A DNA stretch of 62,000 nucleotides from Gnetum montanum (lineage: Eukaryota; Streptophyta; Gnetopsida; Gnetales; Gnetaceae): NCBI GenBank assembly GCA_015680685.1, contig MNCI01022121.1, positions 160,408 to 222,407 on the forward strand, read 5' to 3'. Below the pieces are notes generated by a model. That model saw nothing but the letters and a program-made list of their open reading frames with translations, did not search any database and was not told the origin of the DNA. The stretch's first letter is position 1. Each line of letters begins with the position of its first letter. Below, piece after piece: positions 11,606 through 22,505 of the stretch. Made by a program: the position numbers and the translations under genes.

Positions 11606-13203
11606 TGTACTATTTGAGATTGTCGGTGCAAGGTTGGAATGAAACAGACACCAAGAGATCTACAGATAGACATAGAAGACCCTACATTCACTTGAGGGCA
11701 AACTGGAACTGAAGAAGGTAGAGTACCTTGGGTGGTCCGCACACAGATTAGACAAGGATTTCCCCAAATATATGCCAATGTGCAATATGCTGGGCTATTT
11801 GTAAATAGCATAATAGACATAAACTAGAACATAAACATGTAGGAATGTAAATAAAGAGATAAACAAGAATGAATGAAAACTGTAACAAATCTTGACCAGA
11901 AATGAAGAAAATTTATGCAAACTAGAGATTACAGTGCACCAGTCTAAACGTAGTTGTGGATCTGACACAGGGTGGATGAAGAGCCCCGGTGGATGCAGAG
12001 GGATGATGGTATGCTAGTTTGGACTGTAGGCACAACGTGAAGGCTGTATGGTCAACGTGCCAGGTAGAAGTCCAACGTGCAAGGTTGGTCTTTTCCAATC
12101 GTCTCTTGATATGATCTTTTCTCTATCCTCCCTTGCATGCCCCTTTTTTTGGTGGAAAATTGGGGTTTTTAAGGGTTTTAGGGCATGAGACTCGGATCTG
12201 GAGTGGTATGAGTGGCCGTTGGTGAGAAAATTTTGGGTCGGATGACATGTGGCTACGTTGCTCAAGTGCAAAGAATATTACAACTGTATAGCATGTTGCA
12301 TGCCAGCATGTACATGCTGGGCATGTGAACCCAGCGTACAGACTTGACCAACACAAAAGAGTTAAACTTTACAAACAAACACTACTATTACAATAGAAAA
12401 TCTTGAACTTGGCACTTGGATTTGAGCTTTGGTGTTATGAGAATTCTGCCTGTGGATTTTCAGCTCATTTGGACTTGATCCAACATGGTTTTGCAAGGTT
12501 TCAAGTGGCATACATTGTGCTACATGCTGGGCATGCAGGTCAGCGTATACGTTGGCTGAATCGTCTGATCCACCTCACTTTTAGTGGTGCACACTGGACG
12601 TGCACACTGGGCATGCACATTATGTATGATCAATGTATAGTTCATGGAAGTGCATCATTTTGAGGTTGAATCTTCATTTTTGGGATCTTGGGATAATGCC
12701 TGGCAATTATCTTACCTTTGAGAGTTGATTGTAGGTGGAGATCTTGTTCTGGGGTGCCTGTTCTGAGAGATCCTTGATGGTGCACGCTGGTGTGCATGAA
12801 TGAAAACCCATCATTTGGAGCTCAAAATTTGATTTTCATGTGCTTGAGAGCTATTGGGGACCTTGGTGAAGGTCCTTGGGGGTCTAGACATTCAATTCTG
12901 GCATGTTTTGGAACATTTTTGGGGCCCAAAAGTTGCTGCATGTTGAGCTGCACACTGGGCATGTAGGCCTATGTGCAAGAAGTATACTTAGTCAAAACTA
13001 AGTGTTTTGAGTTTGAAACTTGCAGTTGTTGTTTCCAGATGTTGATGTACTCTCCAATGGATCTCAGGAAACTTTTACTTGCTTGATTCGACTCCATTTG
13101 ATGTTTTTTGTGAAGTTTGCAAGTTTCGGTCATGTTGGGAAGCACCATGACTTAGCTCAATTCTTGTTCGAAAGTGTTAGGTCCAAATTTTTGTGGTGTT
13201 TCA
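11606..13203 (-). repeat. 3' LTR of element A
   Basis: A 1598-bp copy of the LTR at 19141-20751. On the plus strand it begins TGTACTATTTGAG and ends GGTGTTTCA, so on the element strand it runs TGAAACACC...TACA. It contains clusters of ACGCTG/CAGCGT-derived words (ATGCTGGGCATG, GCACACTGGGCATG, CAGCGTATACG) near 12290, 12520-12620, 12780 and 12950. Open frames in it (for example 12403-12663 and 13020-13331) have no recognisable protein content. Confidence 0.85.
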
Positions 13204-13219
13204 TTGGCCCCTCTTTGTT
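13204..13219 (-). promoter_or_regulatory. Polypurine tract of element A
   Basis: Minus strand AACAAAGAGGGGCCAA directly precedes the LTR start TGAAACACC. Element B has AACAAAGAGGAGCCAA at the same place. Confidence 0.8.
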
Positions 13220-14371
13220 GACGCTTGGAGGAATCAACCCAAGAAGTGTCGACAAAGAAATACAAAACACCATAAGTAACTTAGTAGCATTGTCCTTTGA
13301 CACTTGGCCAGATGTCCTCGCATTGTGTTGAGAAGTACCTAGGATTGGGAAATGAAGTTTTAAGATGATGTCTAGTGGAGATGTTTGCAATTGTGGGATT
13401 GGGAATTAATTGAAGGATTGTTCAGGTGTAGGAGAGGAGTGTTCATCTGTGCTAATGATCCATGTTGGTCCTCGTCGATAGCCAGTATTTGGCAAACTTG
13501 GAACCATGACATGAGGTGTGCATCCTTTGGAGGAACAAGACTCTTTTATCAGGTTTAAGAGAACTTGTTGTCACAACCAAAGCCACGTGATGAGGTGATG
13601 CATTCTTTGGAGAAACGGGACCCTTGTGGAGTGTCTAAGGGAACCCATTGTCCAACAGCCAAAACCATGTATTGAGGTAAAACATGATGGTTTAAGACAC
13701 GAGTACTTCTTTCCAAGACAACTGCCTTCCTTCCTGGGGCTTGTATGGGAAGTGCCAAGGGTCTTGTGGTTCATTTTTCTCTTTAATATTTGATCTTTTC
13801 TTTTTATTTTGCTTTTTATTTTTTTTCTCTTTGATATTTTTCTTTTTTTCTGGAAAGATATTTCTTTCAATTTTGCACTCATGCTCATGTGTCGTGTTGT
13901 GTGTTGCAACTGCTTGAGAGTATCGCAGTGTGCAATAGTGTGCTCAAAGTTTTGGGGTGTACTAGGTGTATCTGGGAACTGTAACCAAGTAGGAAAGGGA
14001 ATGAGAGTGTTGGGAAAATTATTTATTGGGAACTAGGAATGTACTTTTGAACAAATTGATTAACCTGGTTATGTGCATCAGGAGCAATGTGGCACCTTGT
14101 CACTGTGATGAAGTGTATCCATGTACGAGCACCACTAGGTGTCATCTTGCAAACACAACTCCAAGAAGATAAGAAAACTAGAAGTGACTGAGTTAGCGAA
14201 CACTTCAAACATAAATGTGACTGATGCAAATGGAGGCACCATGTGAAACTTAAGGCAAACAAAATGAGTAGCAATAGTGCTTTCAGAGTCAATGTGATGA
14301 GTGATGTTGCAGGTGTTGATGAAGAAATGTCATGAATTACAGCAACAAGTGAATATGCCAAAGATGATCTT
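13220..14371 (-). other. 3' untranslated part of element A, no gene seen
   Basis: Open frames here are short and have no family features. The minus-strand piece at 13571-13909 is Lys-rich low complexity from a T-rich stretch. Element B has matching sequence at 29990-31050 (phrases such as GGCAAATCCAAGC-type text and a TTTCTTTTTG run), so it is element body, not host gene. Confidence 0.5.
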
Positions 14372-14935
14372 GCCAGTTTATAGTCTTAGCGGACTGTCGT
14401 GGGTTAGTTTTACATCATAACTCATTGAACGTTGTTAGTTTATCATTATAGCAGATGGTACGATGCTAGTTTATAGTCATGGTGGACTATGAAGAGGCAT
14501 ACTAGTTTATAGTCTTAGAGGAATCTGGTGGATGAGTGTGATAGTTTAGTGTCATGTTGGATAGATCTCTGTGATGTCAGTTTATCATCATGATGCCAAG
14601 AAGAATCTATGGTATTATTTTATCATCATGATGCTAGGATGAATCTGTGGTATCATTTTACCGTTGTGATGTCAGGACAAGGATGTGCATTATGAGTGTG
14701 ATTGGTGGTGTCAGTTTACCGTCATGGCACCAGGATGATGTGTGGTATCAGTTTTAAGTGATGATTCCATGACTACTCTATGTGGATGAATGCATATGCA
14801 TCTGTATGAACCTGTAAACAAAAGAACCTAGAGAAAACAATGTTAAATAGCAACTACAGAAAACATGAACTGATCAATTTACCATCATGACGCTAGGATG
14901 ATGTGTGGTATCAGTTTTAAGTCATGATGCTAGGA
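14372..14935 (-). repeat. Array of TATAAACTGGC-type motifs in element A
   Basis: About 13 degenerate copies of a 22-23-bp word, minus strand GTCCGCTAAGACTATAAACT plus GGC, spaced some 25-45 bp. Clear copies begin near 14372, 14467, 14500, 14577, 14700 and 14908. Element B carries the same word in the same interval (after the protease stop, before the PPT) at 29683-29965. Function unknown. Confidence 0.8.
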
Positions 14936-15037
14936 CTACTCTATGTGGATGCATGCGTGTGCGTCTGTATGACCTTGTAAACAAAAGCAACTAGAGAAAA
15001 TAATGTTAAATAGCAACTGCAGAAAACATGAACTGAA
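14731..15037. repeat. Direct duplication of about 150 bp
   Basis: The stretch containing GTGTGGTATCAGTTTTAAGT, ACTACTCTATGTGGATG, TGTAAACAAAAG and ATGTTAAATAGCAACT occurs near 14731-14877 and again near 14895-15037, with about one difference per 12 bases. It spans the end of the motif array and the following sequence. Confidence 0.75.
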
Positions 15038-15077
15038 ATGCATCAATAAATAGAAAATAATGTGAAACAGTGGTAGT

Positions 15078-16211
15078 TTAAGGCCTTTTTAGGCCATGAG
15101 AGAACGTGTAGGCTAGTTCAATACAAACGAACATGAAATATGCACCGCAAAAGAATGTGAAGAGTGTGTGGAGATTTGGCTTATTTTTTGCCATAGGGAT
15201 GCTTTGATCATGTGGTTGTCTCCTAACTGGATGTGGTTTTGGAAGCATTTTAGGTTTAGACTCTACTGGAAGGCTTATGGTTTTAGCCACTTGTTTGGGT
15301 GTTTTGGCTCTAGGTGTTACATTTGTTGTTCTGGGTGTTCCATCAAGAGACTCTTCTTTCAAGACTTGTGACATGTCCATGTTGTGGATGGCTTGAAAGG
15401 GAGTGTTATCGCCATGTATGACGACTTGTCCACCTTCGTATGGAAGGCATATTTCTTGATGTATCGGTGAGGAAACGACTAGTTGTTGCACTAGCCAAGG
15501 TCTGCCAAGAATCATGTTGAAACTAGGCATCTCTTCTATGACAGTGAACTCCACACTAGTGGGGAATTGTTCACCTGCCATGAAGGCTAGGTTAATCATT
15601 CCCTTGACTGTGACACGTGATCCATTGAAGGATTTTAGACACATGGTTTCTATTGGCATGATCTCGTCTGCCATGCCTAGTTTGTCGATGATGGAATATA
15701 GAACTATGTTTGTTGTTGCACCATCATCAACGTGCACTCTGCGAATGGTACATTGCCCAACACGTATGCTAATTGACAATGGAGCTGTTGTGACCTCCCC
15801 TCGTTCGGGGTTGACTTTAATTGCATCGTCGCAGAAGGCTAAGGTGTTTGAACCAAATCCTTGTGGTGTGTGTTGTGAAATCGTTGCACATATGGATTCC
15901 ATGTTAGCAGGGATGTCCTCTGTAACAAAAATGGATGCTAAAATTTGTGCTAAGGCTTCGCGATGGGCTGATGATGTCATGACCAGGTCGTACAAGCTCA
16001 TGGTTGTGTTCTTTTGTTTGAGCATTTGTTTCACTTGGGCCATTGTAGCTACAAAGTCCATGTTGTTTACCGTTGTGTTGGTTTCCTCTGTATGGGTTGA
16101 GGGCTTAGGCCTGGTTTGTTTGGGATTAGGGGCAAGGCCCCCAGCGTTCAGTTGTTGTGTACTAGGTGTGGCCTTTGCTTCAGGTGTGGGTATTGTTTGT
16201 TGTTCATGCAT
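15078..16211 (-). CDS. Retropepsin and C-terminal tail of element A Gag-Pro
   Basis: The longest clean frame in the window (377 codons), best seen as the C-terminal part of a Gag-Pro polyprotein rather than a separate gene. Residues 1-60 are a Pro/Thr/Gln-rich linker; 60-100 a conserved segment (VKQMLKQK, LYDLVMTSSAHREAL) shared with element B. The aspartic protease domain spans about 120-275: active-site block VDDGAT at 161-166 and the flap-distal ILGRPWL at 234-240, as in Tat-lineage Ty3 proteases (usual VDNGSS, ILGRPWL). After a basic, Pro-rich stretch the protein ends with a hydrophobic run (about 347-371, LFTFF...LAYTF) and stop. No RT follows. Element B ends in the same manner. The Met at 16211 is merely the first in the open stretch; upstream frame continues after stops. 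Confidence 0.75.
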   Translation of the reverse strand: MHEQQTIPTPEAKATPSTQQLNAGGLAPNPKQTRPKPSTHTEETNTTVNNMDFVATMAQVKQMLKQKNTTMSLYDLVMTSSAHREALAQILASIFVTEDIPANMESICATISQHTPQGFGSNTLAFCDDAIKVNPERGEVTTAPLSISIRVGQCTIRRVHVDDGATTNIVLYSIIDKLGMADEIMPIETMCLKSFNGSRVTVKGMINLAFMAGEQFPTSVEFTVIEEMPSFNMILGRPWLVQQLVVSSPIHQEICLPYEGGQVVIHGDNTPFQAIHNMDMSQVLKEESLDGTPRTTNVTPRAKTPKQVAKTISLPVESKPKMLPKPHPVRRQPHDQSIPMAKNKPNLHTLFTFFCGAYFMFVCIELAYTFSHGLKRP

Positions 16212-18599
16212 CCTCTTCTATTGCCATTTGGTTTGCTTACCTGTGTTTCCTACATTTGGGCTATGGGTAGGTGAGGGGCCACAATGTGGTGGCACCTTTA
16301 TGACAAATGGTAGTTTGGGAGGAGCCGTTGGTGTTTAACTAGCTTGTTGTGGCACCTTGATGATGAAAAGTTTCTTTGCGATTGTGGTCAATGCATCGTG
16401 CTATTTTAACATCTTAGTGGACGACTGTGGTGGTACTTTGACCAAAAAGGGTGTTTTTAGTGCTCGGGATTGTGTTGAATCTTGCTAGTTTAACATCTTA
16501 GTGGACATGTGAGGTGGTGGTACTTTGACCATGAAAGGTGTCGTCGGTGCTCTAGGTGGCACCTTGATGATGAAGGGAGGCCTCTTGCTCATGGAGGTGG
16601 AGGGGATTGTTGCCTTGCTGGGAGGCACATGGATCACAAAAGGTTGCCGCACAGGTTTAGGCTTACTGTCTATGCCATGGATTTTATGACATAGGAGGCA
16701 TCCTCTATGCTGGGTTGATTCAGGGTGTTGACGTTCAGTTGGCCCTGTTCTATCATTGCTTGTAGATCATCCTGTAACGCACAATAAGTATCGGTGTTTT
16801 GACTAGACATCTGGTGGTAGTGATAGAATTGATCTAATTTGAAGTGTCATGGGACCGAAGGCTTATTTGGTGCTACTAAGGTGGGGTTCCTTAGTAGCTC
16901 GCAGTACCTATCTTGTTGGCGACAAGCATTCTCTGCTACATGTTTGTATTGGATTTTCCCGGCTTTAAGGAGTTACTCTAGTAGTTCAGAAGTTCGCGCG
17001 GGTAGCGGTGTGTACTTAGAGCAATCCTTGCATTGAAAGTTGGGCCTTGGGGTAGCCCTTGTCATTGCAGTCAGGTTGCTACTAGTGTTTGTTATTTTTG
17101 TGCTTGCAACTACAATTTCTAATGTTTTTTGTTGTTTGGCAACGTGTTGGTTCTTGTAAGCCACATAGGCAGGGTCATTGCTGGTTTGTGCAGCTTGTTC
17201 TATGTTCTTGATCTATGTGAATGCTTGGATCAACGTTTGAGCGCTTAGGTAGTATAGTTTTGACTTAACAAAGTCATTCATGGATCCCTTCAAAATTGTA
17301 AGAAAATATGTTTCAGGGATGGGCTCATGATGTTTGTTAAGGATTGCACTCCACCATTGGATGAACTTCTACATAGGCTCAAGTGGTTCTTGTTTCACCT
17401 ACATCAGAGTGTCTAGTGTTGCTTCAAGCTTCAGGTTGTACTTAAATCTGGTAACAAATTGGTGTAATAGATCCTCAAGAGAGGATATGGAGTTACATGG
17501 CAGGGCTCGGTACCAGTCTAAGGCTACGACCGTTAAAGACATGGCGAACACATGCAAGATTGCATAGGGCCAAGCTTGAAGCAATAGAGTTTTTGATCGA
17601 AATGTGACCAAGTGAGCATTTGGATCTCCCTTTCCATTATATTTGGTTAACTTGGGTAGTGTGATTCCCTTGGGTAAAGTTAATGGTTGCATTGAAGAGT
17701 TAATTGGATCATCGTGGTAGAAGTCCAGTACTTTAACTTCTTCGGTGTTGGTGGTTTTGAGGTGTTTTACCTCGTCAGCTAACGCTTGCATAGATTTTTT
17801 TGCTTCTGCCCACTCTTGAGCACTAGGTAGATTAGTTGGTTGGGGAAATTGTTGGGTTGTCATTTGCTATTATGGAGAAATGTTCGGAGTTCGGATTGTA
17901 GGGTGTGACGCATTAAATTAAGTGGGTTGTTGAACAAGGGGTGTGGTTCCTTGTCTAGCCACTAACTATGGGGTGACACCCTGAATGTGTGGGGCCGATG
18001 TAACGAAAGGGGCCCCATGTGTTTGCATTGGTGGCATGTACTGGGTGGACATGGACATGGGTAGTCTCTGTTAGGATACCGATGCTTGTGTGCTCATTGA
18101 TGCTTGGTGGGTGGCCATCTATCCCATGCGAGGGTGTAATGATGGGTTCATGTAGGCATGGGGACTGAGAGTATGGTACGAATCCTTGTGTTCGGACTGA
18201 GCCGCAAAGTCATCCTCCTTTTCTAATTGAGGATTTTACTCTGGACTGGTCCAGAGACTGACTCCTTACTAGGAGGAGCTATGAGATGAGCTCAGAGTAG
18301 TGCTCTGAAAGAGGGATGATGTCATATGGGGAGGGGATGAACTCATGTCCTTCCTTATGAATCAGTTCATACTGTTTCTTAGCCTCCAGTGCAATTTGAT
18401 CTAGTACCAAACCGTCTTGGATCTTTACACATATAAAATTATACTATTCTTGTGTTATGACACTAAATGATGGATTCTTCCCTTGCAGTCTGAGAGATCA
18501 GTGAGGTTCCCCCCGGGGGTTGACCTCACCGTGGACCCCTATGGGTTGCATGATGGATATCGGCATTGTCGTGGAGACATTGACATTTGAAGTGGACAT
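16212..18599 (-). pseudogene. gag and linker of element A, degraded
   Basis: From ATG at 18599 (MSTSNVNVSTTMP) the frame continues, with a frameshift near 18500, through SLRLQGKNPSFSV and YELIHKEGHEFIPSPYDIIPL, blocks shared with B and C. The capsid core lies at 17863-17170: VKVLDFYHDDP, LTKYNGKGDPNAHLVTF, LDWYRALPCNSISSLEDLLHQFVTRFKYNL, then MNDFVKSKLYYLSA. A zinc-finger position follows (FYHYHQMSSQNTDTYC, near 16820) but most Cys/His ligands kept by C (FCDYHQLCGHDMDYC) are lost. From about 16690 to 16290 the linker repeats PF-[VI]-[IV]-K-V-P roughly six times. Many TAG/TAA stops interrupt it. Confidence 0.8.
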
Positions 18600-18674
18600 G
18601 GTTGAAATGTTGGTATTGGTAGTATTCATGGTGAAAAGCTCCTAAGTGTGACAAGGTAGATGGGAGACAATGTC

Positions 18675-18958
18675 AGTGTACACCTAACTCCCTCAGCATG
18701 CAGACTTGTCTACTCAGCGTACACCTAAGTCCCTCAGCATGCAGACTTCTCTACACAGTGTACACCTAAGTCCCTCAGTGTGCAAACTTGTCTACACGAT
18801 GTACACCTAAGTTTGGCAGCGTGCAAACTGGATCTACAGTGTATGGACTGAATCCCCAACGTACAGGCTTCAACAATCAGCGTACAAGGTGAATAAGCAG
18901 CGTACAGCCAAAGTGGACAGCATGCAGATAGGCTAGGCAGTGTATACATGCTGGGATT
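18675..18958. repeat. Leader array of element A, 41-bp unit of two 20.5-bp halves
   Basis: Units start at 18675, 18716, 18757, 18798, 18838 and 18879; each holds two boxes of AGCGTACA or AGCATGCA type about 20 bp apart, and from 18879 the half-unit stands alone (18879, 18899, 18919, 18939). About 14 boxes in all. It lies in the leader between the primer site and gag. The boxes match the word that is scattered through this element's own LTRs. Confidence 0.85.
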
Positions 18959-19116
18959 GTAGCAGATTTGGAAGGTTCAAAATCAGATCTATGCTAACAG
19001 AGTGTAAATATGAAAAAATCGACTATAGATCTGAGATCATAAGGAGTGGATCTATGAGATGGACTAGCAGATCTAAAGAGATCTATGGTGGAGTAGAGTA
19101 GATTTAAGCAACAAGA

Positions 19117-19135
19117 GGCCCTCCTTCTAGCATCA
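19117..19135 (-). promoter_or_regulatory. Primer binding site of element A
   Basis: Minus strand TGATGCTAGAAGGAGGGCC lies a few bases inside the 5' LTR end. C has TGGTGCTAGAAGGAGGGCC and TGGTACCAGAAGGAGGGCC at the same place and B TTGCTGCTAGAAGGAGGGC. The tRNA is not identified; part of it resembles a tRNA-Leu 3' end. Confidence 0.65.
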
Positions 19136-19140
19136 TTTTC

Positions 19141-20751
19141 TATACTGTCTGAGATTTTTGGTGCAAGGCTGGAATGAAACAGACACCGACAGATCTACAG
19201 ACAGGCACAAAAGATCCTACCTTCACTTGAGGGTGAATTGGAACTGACGAAGGTAGAGTACCATGGGTGGTCTGCACATGGATCAGACAAGGACTTCCCC
19301 AAATGTATGCCAATGTGCAATATGCTGGGCTATGTGTAAACAACGTAATAGATGTAAACTAGAACATAAACGTGTAGGAATGTAAACAAAAAGGTAAACA
19401 AGAATGAATGAAAACTATAACAAATCTTGACCAGAAATGAAGCAACTTTACTGCAAAATGGAGATTATAGTGCACTGGTCTGAACATAGTTTTGGATCTC
19501 ACACAAGGTGGACGAAGAGCCCCAGTGGATGGGGAGGGATTATGGTATGCTGGTTTGGACTGCAGGCACAGTGTGAAGGCTATATGGTCAACGTGTCAGG
19601 TCAAAGTCCAGTGTGCAAGGTTGGTATTCTCCAATCATCTCTCGATATGATCTTTTCTCTATCCTCTCTTGCACCCCCATTTTTTTGGTGGAAAATTGGG
19701 GTTTTTATGGGTTTTAGGGCATGAGACTTGGATCTAGAGTGGTATGAGTGGCCGTTGATGAGAAACTTTCTAGTCGGATGACATGTGGCTACGTTGCCCG
19801 AGTGCAAAGAATATTACAATTGTATAGCATGCTGCATGCTAGCGTGTACACGCTAGGCGTGTGAACCCAGCGTATAGACTTGACCAACACAAAATAGTTG
19901 AACTTTACAAACAAACACTACTGTTACAATAGAAAATCTTGAACTTGGCCCTTGGATTTGAGCTTTGGTGTCATGAGAATGCTACCTGTGGATTTTCAGC
20001 TCATTTGGACTTGATCAGACATGGTTTTGGGAGGTTTCAAGTGGCGTACGTTGTGTTGCACACTCGGCGTACATGCTGGGCATGTAGGTCAGTGTGCAGG
20101 TTGGTTGAATCGTCTGATCGACCTTGCTTTTGGTGGTGCACACTGGACATACACGCTGGGCTTATAGAGCATGTATGCTCAGCGTATAGGTCATGGAAGT
20201 GCATCATTTCAAGGTTGAATATTCATTTTTGGGAGCCTGGGATAATGCCTGGTAATTTCCTTGCCTCTGAGAGTCGATTTTAGGTGGAGATCTTGTTCTG
20301 GGGTGCCTTTTCTAAGAGATCCTTGATGGTGCACGCTGGCATGCATGAATGAAAACCCATCATTTGGAGCTCAAAATTTGATTTTCAGGTCCCTGAGAAC
20401 TACAGGGGACCTTGGTGAAGGTCTTGGGGGGTCCATACATTCAATTCTGGCATGTTTTGGAACATTTTGGGGGCCCAAAATTTGTTGCACATTGAGCTGC
20501 ACGCTGGGCATGCAGGCCTGTGTGCAAGAAGTATACTTAGTTAAAACTAAGTGTTTTGAGTTTGAAACTTGCAGTTCTTGTTGCTAAATGTTGATGTAGT
20601 CTCCAATGGATCTTGGGGAACTTTTACTTGCTTGATTCATCTCCATTTGATGTTGTTTGTAAAGTTCCCAAGTTTCGATCATTGTGGGAAGCACCATGAC
20701 TTAGCTCGATTCTTGTCTAAAAGTGTTAGGTCCAAATTTTGTGGTGTTTCA
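19141..20751 (-). repeat. 5' LTR of element A
   Basis: A 1611-bp partner of 11606-13203; plus-strand ends are TATACTGTCTGAG and GGTGTTTCA. It holds the same clustered CAGCGTACA/TGTACGCTG-type words (for example near 19840, 20060-20100, 20140-20190, 20330 and 20500). The plus-strand end abuts GTCCC and the P450. Confidence 0.85.
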
Positions 20752-22287
20752 GTCCCAAAATCTCAAACTCCCACCTAGTCCCAAAGCATGGCCTATAATA
20801 GGGCATCTACATGTGGCCTCCAAGCTCAACCATAGAGGCCTGCGACGCTAAAATATAGCCCCATATTTCTACTCAAACTGGGTTGGGTCAATACTGTGCT
20901 AGTTTCATCTGCGGAGATTGCAACAACGGTTCTAAAAGCACAGGATCATGTGTTTGACGATAGACCCAGGAACAATGCTATAGACAAACTGCTATACAAT
21001 AGCTCAGACATCTGCTTTGGCGCCTACGGTGTGCACTCGCGCTTGCTCAGAAAGATCGCCACAACGCACATGCTGGGCTCAAAAGCAGTGAAAGCCCTGC
21101 CGTCCTTTATTGAGTGCCGTGTGTGTAAGGTTGTCGTAGACCCAATTGTGGAAGAATTAAAGAATTTAGTTAATCCGTAGGTTGTCGTAGACCCAATTGT
21201 GGAGATGGCAAAAAATTGCAGCCACCAAGGCTGAACATCTCTATGGCAAGGTTCTCATAGACCACGCTGCTAAAAGCCGTATCAAAGAAGAGAGGAGTCC
21301 CAATTTCGTGGATGTGCTGCTTAATTACGAGGGCCAAATCGGCAGAAAAGCCATGAAAGCCCTCATTGTTGTAAGTATATCCAGTCATTTTGACCATCAT
21401 ATTTCTAATTTTCTTCCAATGGCTCAAGAGCCCATCTTATCCGTGGCGTTCGCGAATGTTGCACACCGTATGCTTTTATTAATTGAGTTAACTATACATG
21501 ACGGGGCAATTGCAGTCATGAAAATTTCTGTTTCATCTTGTGTTTGTGTGTGGTTGAGTTTTGATTGGCCTTTTCGCTTGATCAAATACAGTAGTAGTAG
21601 TAACATGAGTATTTAAAGAAAAATGGTGTTACTGAATGTGTATAATATGATGGGGGAAGGACATGTTACATGCTGGGACCAACACCATGTACACAACACT
21701 AGAGTGGGCCATGGCAGAGGTGCTGTGCGATATGGAGGCCATGCAAAGGGCACAGGCCGAGCTGCGATCCGTGGTGGGATCGACACGTCGAGTCAGCCTC
21801 GCTGACGTAGAGAGGCTGCCATACATACATGCGATGGTGAAGGAGACGCTGCACCTGCACACGTCAGCGCCGCTGCTGCTGTCGAGCCGGGCCCGTGGGG
21901 ACTGCAACATGGCAAGTTATCTCGTACCGCGTGGCAGCACGGTGGTGGTCAACGTGTGGGCCACGTCCCGAGATCCGGCAGCGTGGGGTCCATAAGCGAA
22001 GAAGTTCTTGCCGGACAGATTCATCATGGACGACGCCTACACTAATCCGGCATTGGCTGACATGTGGTGGGCCTTCGGCGGTGGACGTAGGGCATGCCCC
22101 GGAATGTTTCTAGGCTCACCGTAGTGGAGTTTGTGGTGGCACAGCTTTTGCACTGTTTTCACTAGAGTTTGGGCAGCATTGCGGAGTTGGACATGAGCGA
22201 AAGGGTCACACTGGTGCTGCTACGGGCCACTCCGCTCATCACCATGGCCACCCGTGGGCCCACTACTTCTGTAGCTTCACCACCATA
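20752..22287 (+). pseudogene. Cytochrome P450 (A-type, CYP71 clan) pseudogene, main part
   Basis: Exon 1 continues from the insertion: PPSPKAWPIIGHLH, LGWVNTVLVSSAEIATTVL, DHVFDDRPRNNAIDKLLYNS, ending NFVDVLLN...KALIV at 21370. A 289-bp intron, GTAAGT...AG, spans 21371-21659 at the usual site before the I-helix. Exon 2: DMLHAGTNTMYTTLEWAM (oxygen-binding I-helix), KETLHLH (ExxR, Arg replaced by His), FLPDRF and heme loop FGGGRRACPG with Cys kept, C-terminus MSERVTLVLLRATPLITM. Defects: frameshift near 20866, Trp of the C-helix changed to Ser (GVHSRLLRKI), a 51-bp duplication at 21130-21203, stop at 21993-21995 and two or more frameshifts after the heme loop. Exon 2 is markedly GC-richer than the surroundings, as in a real gene. 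Subfamily not determined; CYP76/CYP736/CYP750-type is possible. Confidence 0.85.
21130..21203 (+). repeat. 23-bp duplication within P450 exon 1
   Basis: GTTGTCGTAGACCCAATTG plus TGGA occurs at 21130-21152 and 21181-21203, 51 bp apart. The peptide VVVDPIVE is repeated, with a TAG codon just before the second copy. Confidence 0.85.
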
Positions 22288-22505
22288 AGGCTTAGTATGT
22301 AACATAAGCTTAATCTTAATTTAGTCATCATGAGTCCTGCTTAGATAGGCTACCTCAATGAACATGCTTCCAATTAGCCCTATAAATGCTTTCATCACCT
22401 ACATTTATGTAACCTCATCTTAATCTTAATTTACTAATAATGAGTTCTACTTAGATAGGCTACCTCAATGAACATGCTTCCAAGCATAAATGCTTTCATC
22501 ACATG
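22288..22505 (+). repeat. P450 3' flank with two copies of a ~105-bp unit
   Basis: Two copies (about 22303-22400 and 22401-22505) share CTTAATCTTAATTTA, TTAGATAGGCTACCTCAATG, AACATGCTTCCAA and ATAAATGCTTTCATCAC. A third, eroded copy starts at 38146, just right of element D, and runs into the LTR of element E. The unit therefore resembles the start of the E LTR, and D probably landed within this tandem block. Confidence 0.7.

Larger units (their letters stand above)
11606..20751 (-). mobile_element. Element A: gag-pro-only Ty3 (Tat-like) LTR element
   Basis: A 9.15-kb element on the minus strand inserted into P450 exon 1, flanked by the perfect duplication GTCCC (11601-11605, 20752-20756). 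Reading minus: 5' LTR (20751-19141), primer site, leader with a 20.5-bp-period array, gag (18599 to about 16700), PF-V-I-K-V-P linker, retropepsin (to 15078), a 1.9-kb untranslated part with a second array, polypurine tract, 3' LTR (13203-11606). No RT, RNase H or integrase exists anywhere inside, although both LTRs, PBS, PPT and duplication are present. Element B shows the same layout. LTRs differ by roughly a tenth by eye, so the insertion is old. Confidence 0.85.

Noticed and set aside
12403-12663. LTR-encoded protein repeated at 19939-20283
   Set aside because: Shared only because both are LTR copies; frames diverge and stop at different points.
13571-13909. Lys-rich ORF
   Set aside because: Low-complexity translation of a T-rich run in the untranslated part of element A.
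15514-16338. Long plus-strand frame of 274 codons
   Set aside because: It is the antisense shadow of the element A protease; Cys/Val-rich with no domain logic.
18734-18949. Cys-rich small protein on the minus strand
   Set aside because: It is the translation of the 41-bp leader repeat; periodic Cys come from the repeat, not a peptide family.
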